Source: Apostichopus japonicus (Eukaryota > Echinodermata > Holothuroidea > Aspidochirotida > Stichopodidae). From it: a stretch of DNA of 64,000 nt. Below the pieces are notes generated by a model that was not told where the DNA came from, ran no database searches, and saw only the letters and a list, made by a program, of their open reading frames with translations. Made by a program: the position numbers and the translations under genes. This document shows positions 24,241 to 58,124 of the stretch, piece after piece; within the stretch, counting starts at the first letter, position 1, and every line of letters begins with the position of its first letter. Location of the stretch: contig NC_092571.1 of the NCBI RefSeq assembly GCF_037975245.1, positions 17,045,917-17,109,916 on the forward strand, written 5' to 3'.

Positions 24241-27200
24241 GGACATTCATCCATTCCATTGTCACATTTTAATAGTCTGTAGTCATGGAAACATGTCACA
24301 TGACTTCTTTGTCTGATATCCTTGTGCAATCTTTTCAGAATTCAGTAGTATGGTTAAGCTGCGAAGTCAAACAAATATTTGTTTTCAAAGAATGGAAAAG
24401 AGGTAGGGGGTGGGGAGGGGAGGGGGGAGGGGGTGGAGTACAGATCTATATTTGAACTAGTACTGGCTTGTCATAAAGTGTTTATAACTTGCTCTTTTCA
24501 ACTAACACCGAAATACTTTTAATGTATGGTTTGATATAGGTACATAATTAGTGACTCTTCCTACTTCACAGTTGTTATTTAGTGCCCTCCTGCCCCTACC
24601 TTCATAAGCCCCCTTCCCTTCCCCTCCCTCCCACTTATTTCAATGACTTTGGGTTTACTTGCTGATGGGAAGCCAAACAAATCAAATTACAACCACGGTC
24701 TTTCAGTTCTATCATTCAGTGATTAGGTGACCCAGCTCGTGGCCCCAAAGTGAACGAATTCAGCAAAAATGTTTTTTTTTTAAATTTTAGATATATAATT
24801 AACCTGTCAGGCAGTTAATGAACGATGCAAAGCAGCCTGATTTATAACCTATACTTCCCGTCAGATGGCTATGCAATTTGTAGTCTTAGCTCATTTTGGA
24901 TTTTTTTTTTACAATTTGGAAGACCATTTTCAGAAGGGATGAGACTGGATTTCTCTTGGATTTAAAAACCCACCTTACTTTGGCCAGCCAGAGCTTGAAC
25001 CCCACAATCTCTGACATGTTTGGTTTCATTGCTGTCTAGTGTTTAAATCTCAGAAAGAAATTTCAGCTGGTTTCTCTTTGAAGCAAGAAATATTATACAG
25101 AGGCATCAATGCATAGGTAAATTGAGGACACAATGGAGTAAATATGTTACACTTCAGTGTGTACAGATAAGATATTAAAATTAATCAGTTTTGTTAAAAC
25201 GAATAGCTTCTAGATGTGGACTTCAACTGCATGTTTCACATACTGTCATCGGTTTTTTCCTGTTTGAGAAAACCACTCTCTATTAATATTCATCAAACCT
25301 GAAATAATATTCTATTTTTTAAAAATGTCTTCTTTTGGCATATAAGGCATAACTAGTGTTTTATGTTCCTAACCAACTCAACTACTAACCCGACAGTTAT
25401 GCGTCTTTTTTTTTATAAGGTTTTCGTTGCACATAACTTTATGAATATTCATAGGCTGAAAGTGACACAGTATACTTTTCAAGATTGTGTTTTTTTATGC
25501 TTTAATTTTTACAGCAGCTGAGTAGTACCTTTAACTTGTTCAGGCAACCATTGTATATTCAAACATTGGAAGGCTGAAAGTTAAGCCATTTATTATTATA
25601 TCGTCACAGAAGTTTTTTTTTATTTCAATGTTTTAATGCCATATTTTGTTGTATGTTAGTATCATTCTCACCAAATCATGTAACAATCACACATAACTGG
25701 ATAATCCTGGTTCCTTTAAAGGACTTTCTGATGGCTGAAGTTGATTGCTTAACAAAATTTCCAAAAATTGTTCTGAGTCCTTAGATAAAAGCTGCATCCT
25801 CACACCATCTTGTATCACGAAGAAATGAAATCTTTCAATTTTTTTTTGCGATAATTTGTAAATGCATCTGGCAACAGCAGAATGGATGATGTTATTAGGA
25901 CAATTCAGCTGAAAATGTCTCTGTTTTTCTTCATAATTTTGTCCATCATTTATTCACAGAGGAAAAGAATATTTATACAATTAAAGATACATGTTGGTTC
26001 TAAGTACAGAGAACTTTGACAGCTTAGCAAACATTGTATCAACTATCAGGGATAATTCAACAAGAAATAGCCTAAGTAAAACTTTAAAGAACATTTGCCC
26101 AGATGACATCACAGACCCCCTACTGTGATTCTTTCAAGTCTGAGGGTGAAGGCTACTTGGCTGCAACCCGGTAGTCGCTCCAAATGTAGCCAGTGATAAC
26201 AACCATTCAGTCCAAAACAGGAAATTTTGTTTTGCCCATTAATTCAGATGCTATATTTAGTATCATTTCCAATATGAGATGCCCTTTTGTACATTTATTT
26301 CTAATCCAGCCAACTAAAGAATGATAATATACTAACAGAGTAATTGTTCCTTCTTTGTATCATTACCACCAATCTGTTTGAACAAAATTATAACCATAAT
26401 GTGTTCATATAATATTTGACCCTGCATATCATAGCCAGAAATGCCTTAGAGCTCATGGGTGCTCTCATAATCAAAAAGTTTTCATTTTACAAAGGTTTAT
26501 AAAGTTTCTACACTTTTTTGTATTTTACTTGATATCGAAACTACTTACGCCTCATTCAATTTTTTAATTATTTTGTGATGATTTTTTGAATCAAAATCTC
26601 TCCATAATAATTTGACTCACAGAGAATCTATTTCTTCTCTTTTGTCTTTTCTATTGTAATTGTCTCTTCAGATTAATTTGTACCATATCTAGTCTGCAAC
26701 TAGTCTAACAGCAGATTTCAACACCATAGAGCTATGTCTCCCTCTCTGGTAGCCAGATTCATGTAAACCACAAGTCCAGGTCAAAGTGCAAGGTTACACC
26801 AAACTTATATATACATGCCTCACACTTTTTGATCCTTTACTATCTGGAAATGTTTTGAGGAAATAACACCCCCCCTCCCCACCCCCAAAAATTGTTGACC
26901 CAAACTTGACACACACATATGTAAGTAGGCTACCTAATTAGCATAGGAAGGATCTGCCTTCTGATATGCAATGGATTGTGAATTTCGACTGTTCCACACT
27001 CTGATGAACTTCCTCCCTCCCGATAATCAGTCATAACCAACTCTAAAAAGAATGCTAAGACATTGAAAAATTATGAAAATTGCAAAAATTACCACTCCAT
27101 TTATCCTATCACCTATTCATGAACAAGCTGTATTACCATCCCAATGTGGCACCTTCACTGCAAATTTCACAAAACCAGCCAGCAATTGTAGAAGTAGGTT

Positions 27201-29307
27201 TTTTTTTTCTCAAAAGAGACACACACTTTCCCAACTAAAGTATCATATAAGCTCAACCCACATTAGTGGGTTTAGATAAAAAAATTTCTTGGGCCCAGAT
27301 AATCTCAAAATATTTAGGCCTACATGTACCAGCTATTAACCACCAACTGTATACAACGTTTGGTTGCTATCTGAGGTTGCAGAGTTACTGCAATGTAAAG
27401 ATTTTTTACATTTGACCCCATGACCTTATTAATATTCATAAGGTCTGTGCCAAAAATTATAGGACATACCTTGTCACTATAATACAGCTACATAGCAAGT
27501 ATGACAAATATCCATCACTCAGTAGTTATCGCGAACCCAAGCAAGTGTCACAGACACACACACCGACCTGACTGCATCCTTTGCTTCCAGCAAGGAACCA
27601 AAAATGATCAAAAAAAGAAGATGAATCCTTTTTCAGAATACCAATCATGTATTTTGTACTTCCAATCTTGATTTCATTAGAATGAATATTCATTGCACAA
27701 TTAAATAATGTTAAAGTAAGTAATGTAAACAATCACAAGTTTGTTTAACACAGGTGTAAAAATGACAATTATCAATCGTTAGTTACACTCTGAATGTAAA
27801 AGAAAAAACACAAATAAACATCTAATGAAGTTTGGTCAGCCATATTATCTTCCCATATCGATGGCAACTCCAGACTTGGCATCATTTAGTCCTAAAAGTC
27901 ATTCCATATAAATGAGTCCTCTAAACACTGAGCACCCGATGCCAGTCGGTACCCAGTAATGTGTAATTATTACATTTAAACAAACCCTAAACATAATCAC
28001 ATCAATGCCTTTGACTCATCTCTTTGGAACATGAAAAACTTTAAACAGAAAAAGAAACAATTCATAAAAACTAATGCTTTTATGACTTGTCATATTAATG
28101 TTACTATAAACACTGAATAAGAGATACATGGAATGGCAACATGAAATATCAATGAATCTTAATAAAAGTACTTTAACATTCATGGCTGATAAAACAACCA
28201 AGCCGTTTAACCCTTTCACCTCCATACTTTAACCATAAAGATTACAACCTATACACCATAACACATTCACCTTACTCCCCCTCCCACCACAACCCCAACA
28301 AACATGCCACTTCCTTTACCCTACCCAAAGTTATAAGTCAAGGTGGAAATTCTAATACAACACCTCTGCCCACCCATCCCTATCACTATGGCTACTGAGC
28401 ACCATGACACAGCAACTTGCATACAAAAAATTAAAAAATTCATTGTAATCCTAAGACTTATCAGAAACATCTCATCAGTAAATCACTTCAGAAATAATTC
28501 ATGGAAAGTTGAAAATTCAATCATCCTAAGCCCTTTCTCCATTTTTTCCCTTTTTCCTCTTTTTTTAATTTTCAAGATGTCAAACAGTCAACAAATACAC
28601 CCACCTGATGAACTACCGATGGTGTAGAAATACTATTAAAACGGATACAAACACAGATCAATTCTCATTGGTTCATATCAAATGATGCATTAGTCAGCCA
28701 GGAAGGATGGACAGTTATTTGATGACATATCAGCAACCACCATAGGAATTCCCCAACTTCATGTCCCTGGGCCCAAGGGTTTACTCATTTGCATAGAATA
28801 TTAGGAGTTGAATTTCCAATTGTCATCAAGTATCTGAGCTAAATTTGAAATTGATTGTTTTCATTTGTATAAGGAAACTACCTTGCTGAACTGGTAACGA
28901 AACATCCCGCTAAAATACCTAGGTTACTAATGAGTTGATAACCCAAGAGTTTCACTAGAGGTAGACAAAATTCTGAGACGAAACGGCGACCAGATGGTTT
29001 AGAAAATTCAAACGACAGCTTCCTCTACACTAGACTAAGAGACAGAGATGAACGAACTGCATCAATTTTTCATTTCGTTCCTTTCCTTCTTTCTATGCCC
29101 CTTTCACAATTTTTGTTTCATTTTCAAAGCTCTGTATAAGCCTAGTCAGCTTCCATCCACTCTTGTTATAATAATAGCTTAGGTTCGATCACCACCGGAG
29201 ATCTCAGATCCACTGGATTGGACACAACATGCATACCCCGACCACCAAGCGATGCTGCCAAGACCATCGCACGTTACCCTCACAGACTCTGATGAATCTC
29301 CCGAGTA
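24241..29307. other. Convergent intergenic region between TMEM201 and EMC1
   Basis: TMEM201 ends at 24240 and EMC1 ends at 29308 on the opposite strand, so this stretch holds both 3' UTRs and the spacer. I could not fix a polyadenylation site for either gene. An old repeat copy lies at 25861-25970. Short open frames on both strands show no protein resemblance. Confidence 0.6.
25861..25970 (+). repeat. Diverged old interspersed repeat, copy 2
   Basis: This has the same block order as at 1521 and 29710, from AATGCATCTGGC to TTATTCACAGAGGAAAAG. It is best regarded as a remnant of an ancient dispersed family. Confidence 0.4.
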
Positions 29308-49471
<20,164 letters not shown>

Positions 49472-51350
49472 CTTGAATGCGCCCTCATTTTACAAAATGT
49501 GATATATTGGATTTTCATAAGTAGACTACGGGACAACAACATCGTTCAGGTTTACGTTGTTGCCACTAAACTTGGATCAGTGATAGGCAAGGAAAATGTT
49601 GGAAAAATAAAAAGGATTTTGCTTCCCCTTCCTGTCCCCCCTCCCCAACCACATGTCTTGAGACAAAAGAAAAGAGAACAATCATAGGAAAGGCTGAAAG
49701 AAACACTGTAATAATCTGGATTAAATGCCTGCTATAGTCTCAACCATTCATTTTCATATCGAGGGGGGGGGGGTGGAGGGGGTGGGTGGAGGGTGGTGAC
49801 TATCTCCACTGCACACACTGAACATTCTGTTATTACACAATGATGAATGATACAGTTTATCCTACAGTGTTATCAATCCTACAGTAATTTGTTTCTAAAA
49901 GCTTTCAAGTTTAAACGGGAGATATGGGGTTCATTTTGCAACAAATTCAACAGGATTGTGAAAGGGGATCAGAAAGGGATGATCCAGACATTGATCTCTG
50001 TGAAGAATGAAGGCTTCCAAAATTCATGATTAACGCCATTAGTTCCTTTTTATGACAAAATTTTATTTCCAACTTTATCATCAAGACATTGCAGGAAATA
50101 ATATGAAAAATAAAAGTAATAAAAGAAAAAATGAAGGAGTCTCAGGAGAGTTGAGGCTTTCAACTCAGTGATGGGAGGATTGACTGAAATCCTTGTTGAA
50201 CATCATAAATATTTATACGATATGCAGGCCTGAATTTTGCATGACTTAAAACAGCTTTATTATGTCCCTCATTACCCGCCACGTAAGTCAATGAGTGATG
50301 TACACTGCAAGCCAATTAAAATGAGTTCGGTTTAACTTCTGCATTTTGTAGTTCTATTTACCATCGACATGATTCTGACATGTCAAAGATTTGATACACA
50401 AGTCAGCAGTAGCGGGTAACCTTATTAAGACACTATGTTTACCGACAATAATCTAAGTCAGGATAACCAACATTTCCAGGAACTTTTCTATTTGGATTTT
50501 TCGTGAAATGCACTAACTATGTACAGTATATTCCGAGCAAAATGAGTTCGGTTTAACTTTGGCATTTTGTAGTTCCATTTACCATCGACATGATTCTGAC
50601 ATGTCAAAGATTGATACACAAGTCAGCAGTAGCGGGTAACCTTATTAAGACACTGTATGTATACCAACAATAATCTAAGTCAGGATAACCAACATTTCCA
50701 GGAACTTTTCTATTTGGATTTTTCGTGAAATGCACTAACTACAGTATATTCCGAGCAAAATTTCATACAAACTGAAGAAAAACTGAACCATTTTAGGAAC
50801 GTTGAGATCAGTGAGTGAGATTACATGTCCTTTGCAATGAATGGGTTGGAACCACTTCAGAGCTTCAGAGCAAACCTATAGGGCAGTTGTAAATACAGTT
50901 GGAGTGCCAGGCTATGTTCAACATATCAGCACTACAGTGATGGGTAGTTAGAACCGTAGTTAACTGTTGTACATACAAGTTGAAAATCATCTACACAGTG
51001 AATTTGGAAGTTGAAGTCACTAAACTGTACATATTAACATGTAGAAAGAAATTGATGAACTGCAATGCTCAAATTTTGAACTCAGAGAACAGTTTATACT
51101 GGTCCTGTTTTAGTATCTACAAAATTGCAGTCAATTTCACTTTTACAATCTTCCAACCCTCCCATAGAGAAAGAAACATTTCCTTTGTCACGTCGAAGAA
51201 AATCTGGTCCTACGGCTGCTGTAGATACCGACTATCTTCAGAGTTTTTACAGAGCGTAGGTGATAGCTTTCGAGACACCAATAGTTCAGTGTGAAGTGAT
51301 CAAAAGTACTTTTTGTCAGGTTATCCAATATACACATATCCTTTCCAGTC
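49472..51350. other. Intergenic region between EMC1 and SF3B4
   Basis: This holds the EMC1 promoter side and the SF3B4 3' UTR. It contains a G-rich tract at 49762-49796 and the 221-base tandem duplication at 50321-50760. A minus-strand AATAAA hexamer at 50062-50067 is a possible but unproven SF3B4 polyadenylation signal. No other gene was seen. Confidence 0.5.
50321..50760. repeat. 221-bp direct tandem duplication
   Basis: ATGAGTTCGGTTTAACTT starts at 50321 and again at 50542, and the following 220 or so bases are almost identical. Small indels include loss of about four bases in the second copy. High identity implies a recent duplication. It lies downstream of SF3B4. Confidence 0.93.
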
Positions 51351-54300
51351 TCAGGATCTAGAGGGTGGTGGCCTTCCCCTTTGCGGCATTAACGGTGGCG
51401 GTGGGCCACGGGGTGGTGGACCTGGAGAGAGATTAAAAATCAGTCACAGAGAAGTGATAAAAAGGAAAATGCAGTTTATATCTTTAGATATTGTACTGCA
51501 GCTTGGATTTGTCAAAGCTGATTAACACACAGACCAAATGTGTGAACCTTGGTTTTAAAAATGTTTTTTAGCTTTGCTCAAAATACTATGCAACAAATAT
51601 GGCAAGTTTCAAAGATTCTACGATATCATACAGAAGCTCTTCCTGAGGTCAAGTTGGTCAGTGTTGGAATCAACTTAATAATTTGGGTGACAATTTGGGT
51701 TCTGGGGAGGGAAACAAAGGACAATGGACTTACTATAAAATGAAACAGTTAGTGCCCATTGCTCTTGGTGGATATTTGCTTTGATACATTTGGCCTAATC
51801 ACAAATTCATCACTGGTATTGTAATGGTGCTCAACAGATCCTTCTTCTCATTACAATGAGATAATTTTGCTGATTAGCATGAAATACATGTTTCTGAATG
51901 GTAATTTTTGCTGTCTTAGTAACTTACCTCTAGGAGGTCCTCTTGGAAATGGTGGAGGAGGCCTTGGCGGTCTGTCATAGCCCCCTTGTCCCATGGGAGG
52001 TGGACCTCTGTGGTGCATGAATGGTGGTGGACCACGACCTGAATCTCCTCCTCCGTGCTGGTCCCTGGGTCCACCAAATGGTGGTGGAAATGGTGGTGGA
52101 GGCCGTCCCTGGTTCATGTTGTGACCACCTTGCATTTGCATTGGGGGAGGAGGAACACCTGGTGGTGGACCCATCCCTGGTGGGGGTCCCAAGGGCATAT
52201 GACCAGATGGTGGAGGAGGATATGCACCAGGAGGTGGAGGAGGCATGTGCATACCAGGAGGTCTTGGCGGAAGCTGTCCAGAGTTTGGCATACCGTGTGG
52301 TACAGACATTGGTGGCATGCCACCAGGAGGAATGGGAGGTGGCGGCATCCCTGGTGGTACTCCCATATGTGGAGGAGGCATAGAAGTGGGAGGGAATGGT
52401 GGCGGAGGCATGTTGGAAGGTGGTAAGCCCATCCCGTCTGGAGGCCCTGTGAAAGACATTAAATACATATACAGTGTTTCAAGACATGTATTACGTTTAT
52501 TAATTTGTCAACACAGCATGCCATACATTCACACCAGTATCATAACAATACTTCCTGTGTTCCGTGTGTTCTGTGCAATTTCTAGTTGGCAGTGATCTTT
52601 GTCAATGAAAAGACATCGACCCTGTACAGTAGCCAATAATGAGTACAAACTAAGGACCTCTTGTCTTTTTCTTTCCTTTCCTTGTAACTTGCATGAAACT
52701 CAGATTTGCACAGCAGAGGTCATATAGAAAAATATGACGCACACAAAACAAAAAACATCAGGTATTAAAATCATTATTCAACTGATTAACAAAATTTTGT
52801 CCTACAAGTTAACAGATACATTGAAGAGCTGTTTTGACAGTAGGAGTACATTGACCATTCTTAATTATACTAATGAAGCCACTTGGTACTTTACAAATCC
52901 GGTCTTTCGCTCTTCTGTGCCCTAATTTTATTTCTTGTGTGCTGACCTGTTCATAATAGAGAAATTAATCATTTTTTGTCGACAGTTGGAGTGCAATCAT
53001 CCACTTCTAATTAATTAAATTGAAAACAGTAAACAAGAATTAAACACATACCTGCAATAGGAGGAGGGGGAGGGGGCTGGGCGACAGCAGCCGCAACTGC
53101 GGCCTGATTGGCTGCTATCGACTGGGCAGTAGGCGGAGCATCTGCGAATAATTGATGAGGTCTGTCTGCCTGTGCCAGAGGATTCTGCTTTGCCAGGAGC
53201 CTCTCTGCTGCTGAGCCATGTCGTTCACCCTTTGAATCCTTCTTAAAGGCAAAGGATATTGTGATGGCTCTGTTGCAGAGGTACTGGCCATTCATGGCTT
53301 CGATAGCTGCATCTGCTGCTTCGAAACTTGCAAAGTTGATGAAAGCGAAACCTTTGGAGTTGCCTGTGTCAGGATCTCTCATTATCTAAAATCATGAAAA
53401 AAAAATTCTGTGATTTCGTACAATGATAAAAACATAATGTTGATTTTAGGCAGCCAGCCTGTCCAGTTATACAGCCCATGTGCCCCCCCCCCTTCTCTCT
53501 CTCTCCAAGTCCCATTGTTTGTCTATTCTTTCCCAGCCAAAAGTCTAAGTACTTTTCTGGAAACTGGTGAAAATCAACTGGTAATTGGTCGAAACACTTG
53601 ATATAATCAACAACAATGTTGGCCTAATAAATGTTCCTTTTTTATCTCTGAATGCTGCATTCATATCACACATAAATTTTCTTTGCATGTAAACAAGTGA
53701 AAATTCAAACCTTTGGTGTCTGAAGTATAACTCCAAATGCACTAAATGTATCAAACAGAAGTTTTTCATCTATTTCTGGATCCAGATTTCCAATGAAAAT
53801 ATTTGCACCAACATCCAAGTTTTTCTGGTGAGCAGAAGCCTGAAAAAATATCAAAAGGGAAGTTTCATTAAAAGAAAAAAAATATGGTCAGAATTTGATT
53901 ATTTGAATTACAACATTATTTGATAAGCATTACAGTTATTATCATGCAACATGCACCCCATGTGTAGAATTCCAATCTCTCATCACCTTAGACCTCCCAT
54001 AATTGAAAGATAATTAGTAAATTGTAGATTGTAGATTGTTGATAGTAGATTGTGTTACAACTATTAAGCAGCAAAAAAAAAGGAACGTAGGAAGAAATTG
54101 TATACCTATTTGCACTTGCATGAATAGGTTGTGTAAAAACTGTAATGCTTTCCTCACTGTATATATCTTTGTGGTTCTACGAAAAGAAATTAATTCACCT
54201 CAGATCGAAGAAGTTAGCTTGAAAATTTCAGCTAAAATTGAAATACAAACAGGAGGCAGTTAGCTCGACCTACTTTGTTTACTCTGATTGGCTTGCCATA

Positions 54301-55868
54301 TATTTTTATCATGTTCATCACTTTAATCGCATAGTCTGCATCTTCTTCTCCCATAAACTCTATGAAGCCATATCCTTGGTGCATCTGAGTAACCCGGTCT
54401 TTAGGCATGTGAGTATTGACTATAAGGAAGCAAGAAAATACAGAAAAGTATTATCAGATGTCCAGGGCAGCACATTGTGAATTGATGCCATGCATTGTAC
54501 ATTTGTACAATAGTCTAGTTTAGAGACCCAAGGATCAGGAATCCTTACAGCTTATTAGAGACCCTATCCGTGTTAGATCTTGGATGAAACACTGGCTTAT
54601 TTTAAGTCTTCTCTTTTGAATAAGCGTTCAGAGGATAACGAGGCAGGGGTGTGAATTCACTCCCATTCCTGCTCCGGGACTGCCATTTAACGTCCCCATC
54701 TGACGAGGTAGGGAAAGGCACTTCTTCGACATCACTGCATTGCAGCCATGACGAACAAATTTATTTCGAATTACCATGCATTGCACATTTGTAAAATAGT
54801 CTAGTTTAAAGACACAAGGATCAGGAATCCTTACAGCTTATTAGAGACCCTATCCGTGTTAGATCTTGGATGAAACACTGGCTTATTTTAAGTCTTCTCT
54901 TTTGAATAAGCGTTCAGAGGATAACGAGGCAGGGGTGTGAATTCACTCCCATTCCTGCTCCGGGACTGCCATTTAACGTCCCCATCTGACGAGGTAGGGA
55001 AAGGCACTTCTTCGACATCACTGCATTGCAGCCATGACGAACAAATTTATTTCGAAACCAAGTGGAGAACAGAAACAAACCCCTTTTCCCAAGATCACAA
55101 ACCAGAAATACCATATCCACTGAAGACTCAGCACATCACCACTGCAGTGCACTGATCTTTGAATAGGTCAAGAGAATCTGGCTCCTGGTGGAATTTTGAT
55201 CCTGGAACCTAAGGATTATGAGGCGGACACTCTTACCGCTGAACCAAGCCTTTGCCCTTTGTCTGTGATGTTTAAGTGTGACAAATGAATATATCCACAA
55301 ATGAAAAAGAGCATTTACCAACAGGTCCAGCTTGTAGAAAGAGCTCCCAAAGGATTGCCTCTGATACCTTCTCATCCAGACCACCAACATAAACTGTTGC
55401 ATCTGTGAATAGGGAAATTAATTTAAGAATGCATAGACAATTGTGATAAGAAAATATTTGTCATGTGCTCTGCTGTTTTAAGCAAATCACACTAGGCCTA
55501 ATGTTAGGCCAGGTCTAGGCCAAGTTAGGTCTAGGCCTAACTCTGGTGAGGTCAACTCCTCTTCAACTTAAGTTCACGTTAGGCATTTTTATTCGTGAAT
55601 ATAGCGAAATAAACTTATAAGAAAACAATGGTGTTCTTGATCGTTGCCTGACTATATCTTTGAATTCCTTTCGGAAATTTCCCCAATATGTAGGCTAAGA
55701 CCAGAAGCCTAGACTATATCATTAACAAGGCCTGTCATAACATTATCGCAAAACTGGTTTCAATGATATATGTACTGAAAAACTAAACGCGTGTCTTTCT
55801 CGAAATAAAAGACTACATGAGAAGATATAGTTACCTTGATTTCGTTCTTGAGGTGGACCAGCTGCCAT
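51351..55868 (-). CDS. SF3B4: Splicing factor 3B subunit 4 (SAP49)
   Basis: SF3B4 is the SF3b protein of the U2 snRNP that contacts pre-mRNA upstream of the branch site and binds SF3B2. Exons (minus order): 55835-55868, 55319-55402, 54274-54419, 53711-53839, 53052-53385, 51928-52446, 51351-51421. Phases agree and give 438 residues (human 424). The start [20 protein letters not shown] is the family N-terminus. RRM1 spans about 12-90 (RNP2 VYVGGL 15-20, RNP1 QGYGFIEF 54-61) and RRM2 about 100-178 (RNP2 IFIGNL 102-107, RNP1 KGFAFINF 142-149). The conserved linker [20 protein letters not shown] follows. The rest, mainly exon 6, is the Pro/Gly/Met-rich tail, ending RPPPSRS. Exon 4 uses a weak GTTTGA donor. 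The next gene downstream on the minus strand is EMC1, about 1.9 kb away. Confidence 0.97.
54488..55056. repeat. 286-bp direct tandem duplication
   Basis: The block from CCATGCATTG at 54488 to TTCGAA at 54770 is repeated from 54774 to 55056 with only a few differences. It lies in SF3B4 intron 2 and joins the SINE-like sequence at 55057-55255. Confidence 0.94.
55057..55255 (-). mobile_element. tRNA-derived SINE-like head (family C)
   Basis: On the minus strand from about 55250 the sequence reads GGCTTGGTTCAGCGGTAAGA, then a CCTCATAATCC anticodon-arm-like part and a GGATCAAAATTCC B-box-like part. This is a tRNA-like promoter head followed by unrelated body sequence that runs into the tandem block at 54488-55056. 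The tandem block may be its duplicated body. Confidence 0.6.
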
Positions 55869-58111
55869 CTTAATACTTTCTTCTTTCCGGCTATAAAATA
55901 CGTAAACAGTTCAGGAGGCCTTAGAAGGTTATTTCATGTTTAATTTATACGTATCGCACACGAAAACTCAAAACGCTGAAGCTACTGGTGGTATGGAAAT
56001 AATATAAATGGCGTTCCAACGACCTAACACATACAGCTGGAAAACAATATATCTCGTTTGTAACATTTGTGTTTGTGTGTGTGTGGAGGGGGGGGGGTGG
56101 GTACGCGCGTGTGTGTAAGAATAAGGTTTGTTTAGAATGGAGTAAGAAGCAAGCAACAAAAAGTAAGGAATATACGTTTTGGATAAATGTCTGCTCCTTT
56201 GATGTCCACGGGTGTTTCCGTAAGTTGGAGTAAAATATTCACCGTTTCTCACATTGCATTTATTTGTAGCACACACAGTTAATCGCCCAACCTGAGGAGG
56301 ATCGGATAAATTGAGTTGTCACAACAAATTTGTTGTTTTCAAAACAGCGATTGATGGTGGAACAGAACAACAAGAAAGAGAAGACACTATCGATGGGGAG
56401 GGTAGTAGAGGGAGGGGGAGGAAATTAAAGGAAGGTAAAATATATACCTAGTAATGTTGCAAATGACATTCAACAAAGTACATATTATTAGATACCTATG
56501 TGGTATGCACCTAATCGTTTGAGATATGAAAAGGAGAACATTGGGACAATTAAATGTAAGGGTACTCATTAATAATGGACAAGGTGGCCAGACATAATGT
56601 CATGCTCATTATAACTAAACATCAGTAGAGTATTGTGCAGGGTAAGCTAGCAGAGAAAAAAATGAAAAAAAAAATGATAAAACAAATAAAGAATACGTGT
56701 TCATATATTAAAAACACACACGTATCATCGCTTAATTTGTAAAAGAAGGGGTTCTGTACTCCTCTGTGTCGTTTGTGCGGGTACAGGGGGTGTAAGGGAC
56801 GGGGAGGCGAGAACGGAGGATGGAAAGAAGGGGGGGGGGGGTGGTGTATGGGACTTCAGAACTCAGAATGACAGCCACAAAGCGGTATTTTAAAATCGAT
56901 GGCGCTATTACGTTTCTTCGTTGTCTTCCGCTTTGGTACGGTGGCTGCTACATTCTAGGCTATTGTCTAAATAGCACTAGCCTTTTAATACATCGATGGA
57001 TTGGTGACATCTGTCTGGAGAGTTAAGGTAGCTTCATTCCAAAAAAAGTGAAAACATTACCAGAATCAAATTTGATTCTGTGGATTTTATTCAGTTTATG
57101 ATGTACTACCTACAGGATTCCTTATGAGGCAGCACTCTCGGTTAGAAAAATCTGCAAACTTCCGTATGATACGAATTGTTTAAGTTTCACCAGGCCTTAG
57201 CTTGTACACTTACACTGCTTTACACTAGCCTAAGTTACCGTGGGTATAATTTGGTCACAATCTGAGCTACCCATGGTGGTAGTACAGTACGGTGTAGGTC
57301 AAATGCACCGTTGTTCTTTCTTACTTTTAGTTTTACAAGACAACTAATGTTACTGTTAATGCTAGCTGAAGTCTGTAGTACCACCCTCCTATCTAAATTA
57401 TTGGTTTGCTGAGTAAAGTCGCGTTGACATTGAAATAACTTTTAATGTTATCACATTATTTAATAATTAGACATATTCAATTTATTAGTGTTTAGTCTAA
57501 TTAGTAACCTGTAAAGTATAATGTTAGGCATACAGACTACATTCAAAGGTCATGTCCAAAAATGGCAAAATAAAAGCCCTCTAGTAGTCCAGGAATGGGT
57601 TGCAGATTTGTCCAAAGACTAAACAGAATTATTAAGAAGGAAGTGACTACCAAACCTGAAATTATATTGAGTTAAAGTTCATCAGAAAATATGCTGATCA
57701 GCAGACATCTTTATGTTTAATCCTCATATTAAAAGTTAAAATTCACAACACAAGGCAATAAGCGGGTATCAGATGATCAAACTTGTTAAGTAAGGTAGAC
57801 ATATAGTCTGTCTGGATCAGATGATCTTGGTATCAAGCAATGCACTTTTGAACTAATTGAGTAGGTGGAAGCTACTGTATGTTATTTGTCATTATTCATG
57901 CTTTGCACATTTTGGCATGCTTCTGTATTTGCTCAGCAATTCAATGAAATAAAGGTCTTGTCTTTGAAATTGACATCAAAACTTACTTTCTCAACATCAC
58001 TCTCAGTGAATCTGTCTGCATAAATCATGGGGAGGATGTAATGCAGAAAGTCGAATGATATTTGATCATTTCAGATACATTTCAATAAAATTTACTGTTA
58101 TTTGATTGTAG
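55869..58111. other. Divergent intergenic region between SF3B4 and RERE
   Basis: The SF3B4 start codon (minus) and the first identified RERE coding exon (plus) face away from each other across 2.2 kb. The region should hold both promoters and any 5' untranslated RERE exon. A GT-rich run lies at 56067-56117 and a G-run at 56829-56840. No open frame here looks like a gene. Confidence 0.5.
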
Positions 58112-58124
58112 AAGTACATCCAGC

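Noticed and set aside
51928-52446. Plus-strand open frames of 116-123 codons opposite SF3B4 exon 6
   Set aside because: They are antisense shadows of the Pro/Gly-rich SF3B4 tail; composition and frame are explained by the real exon.
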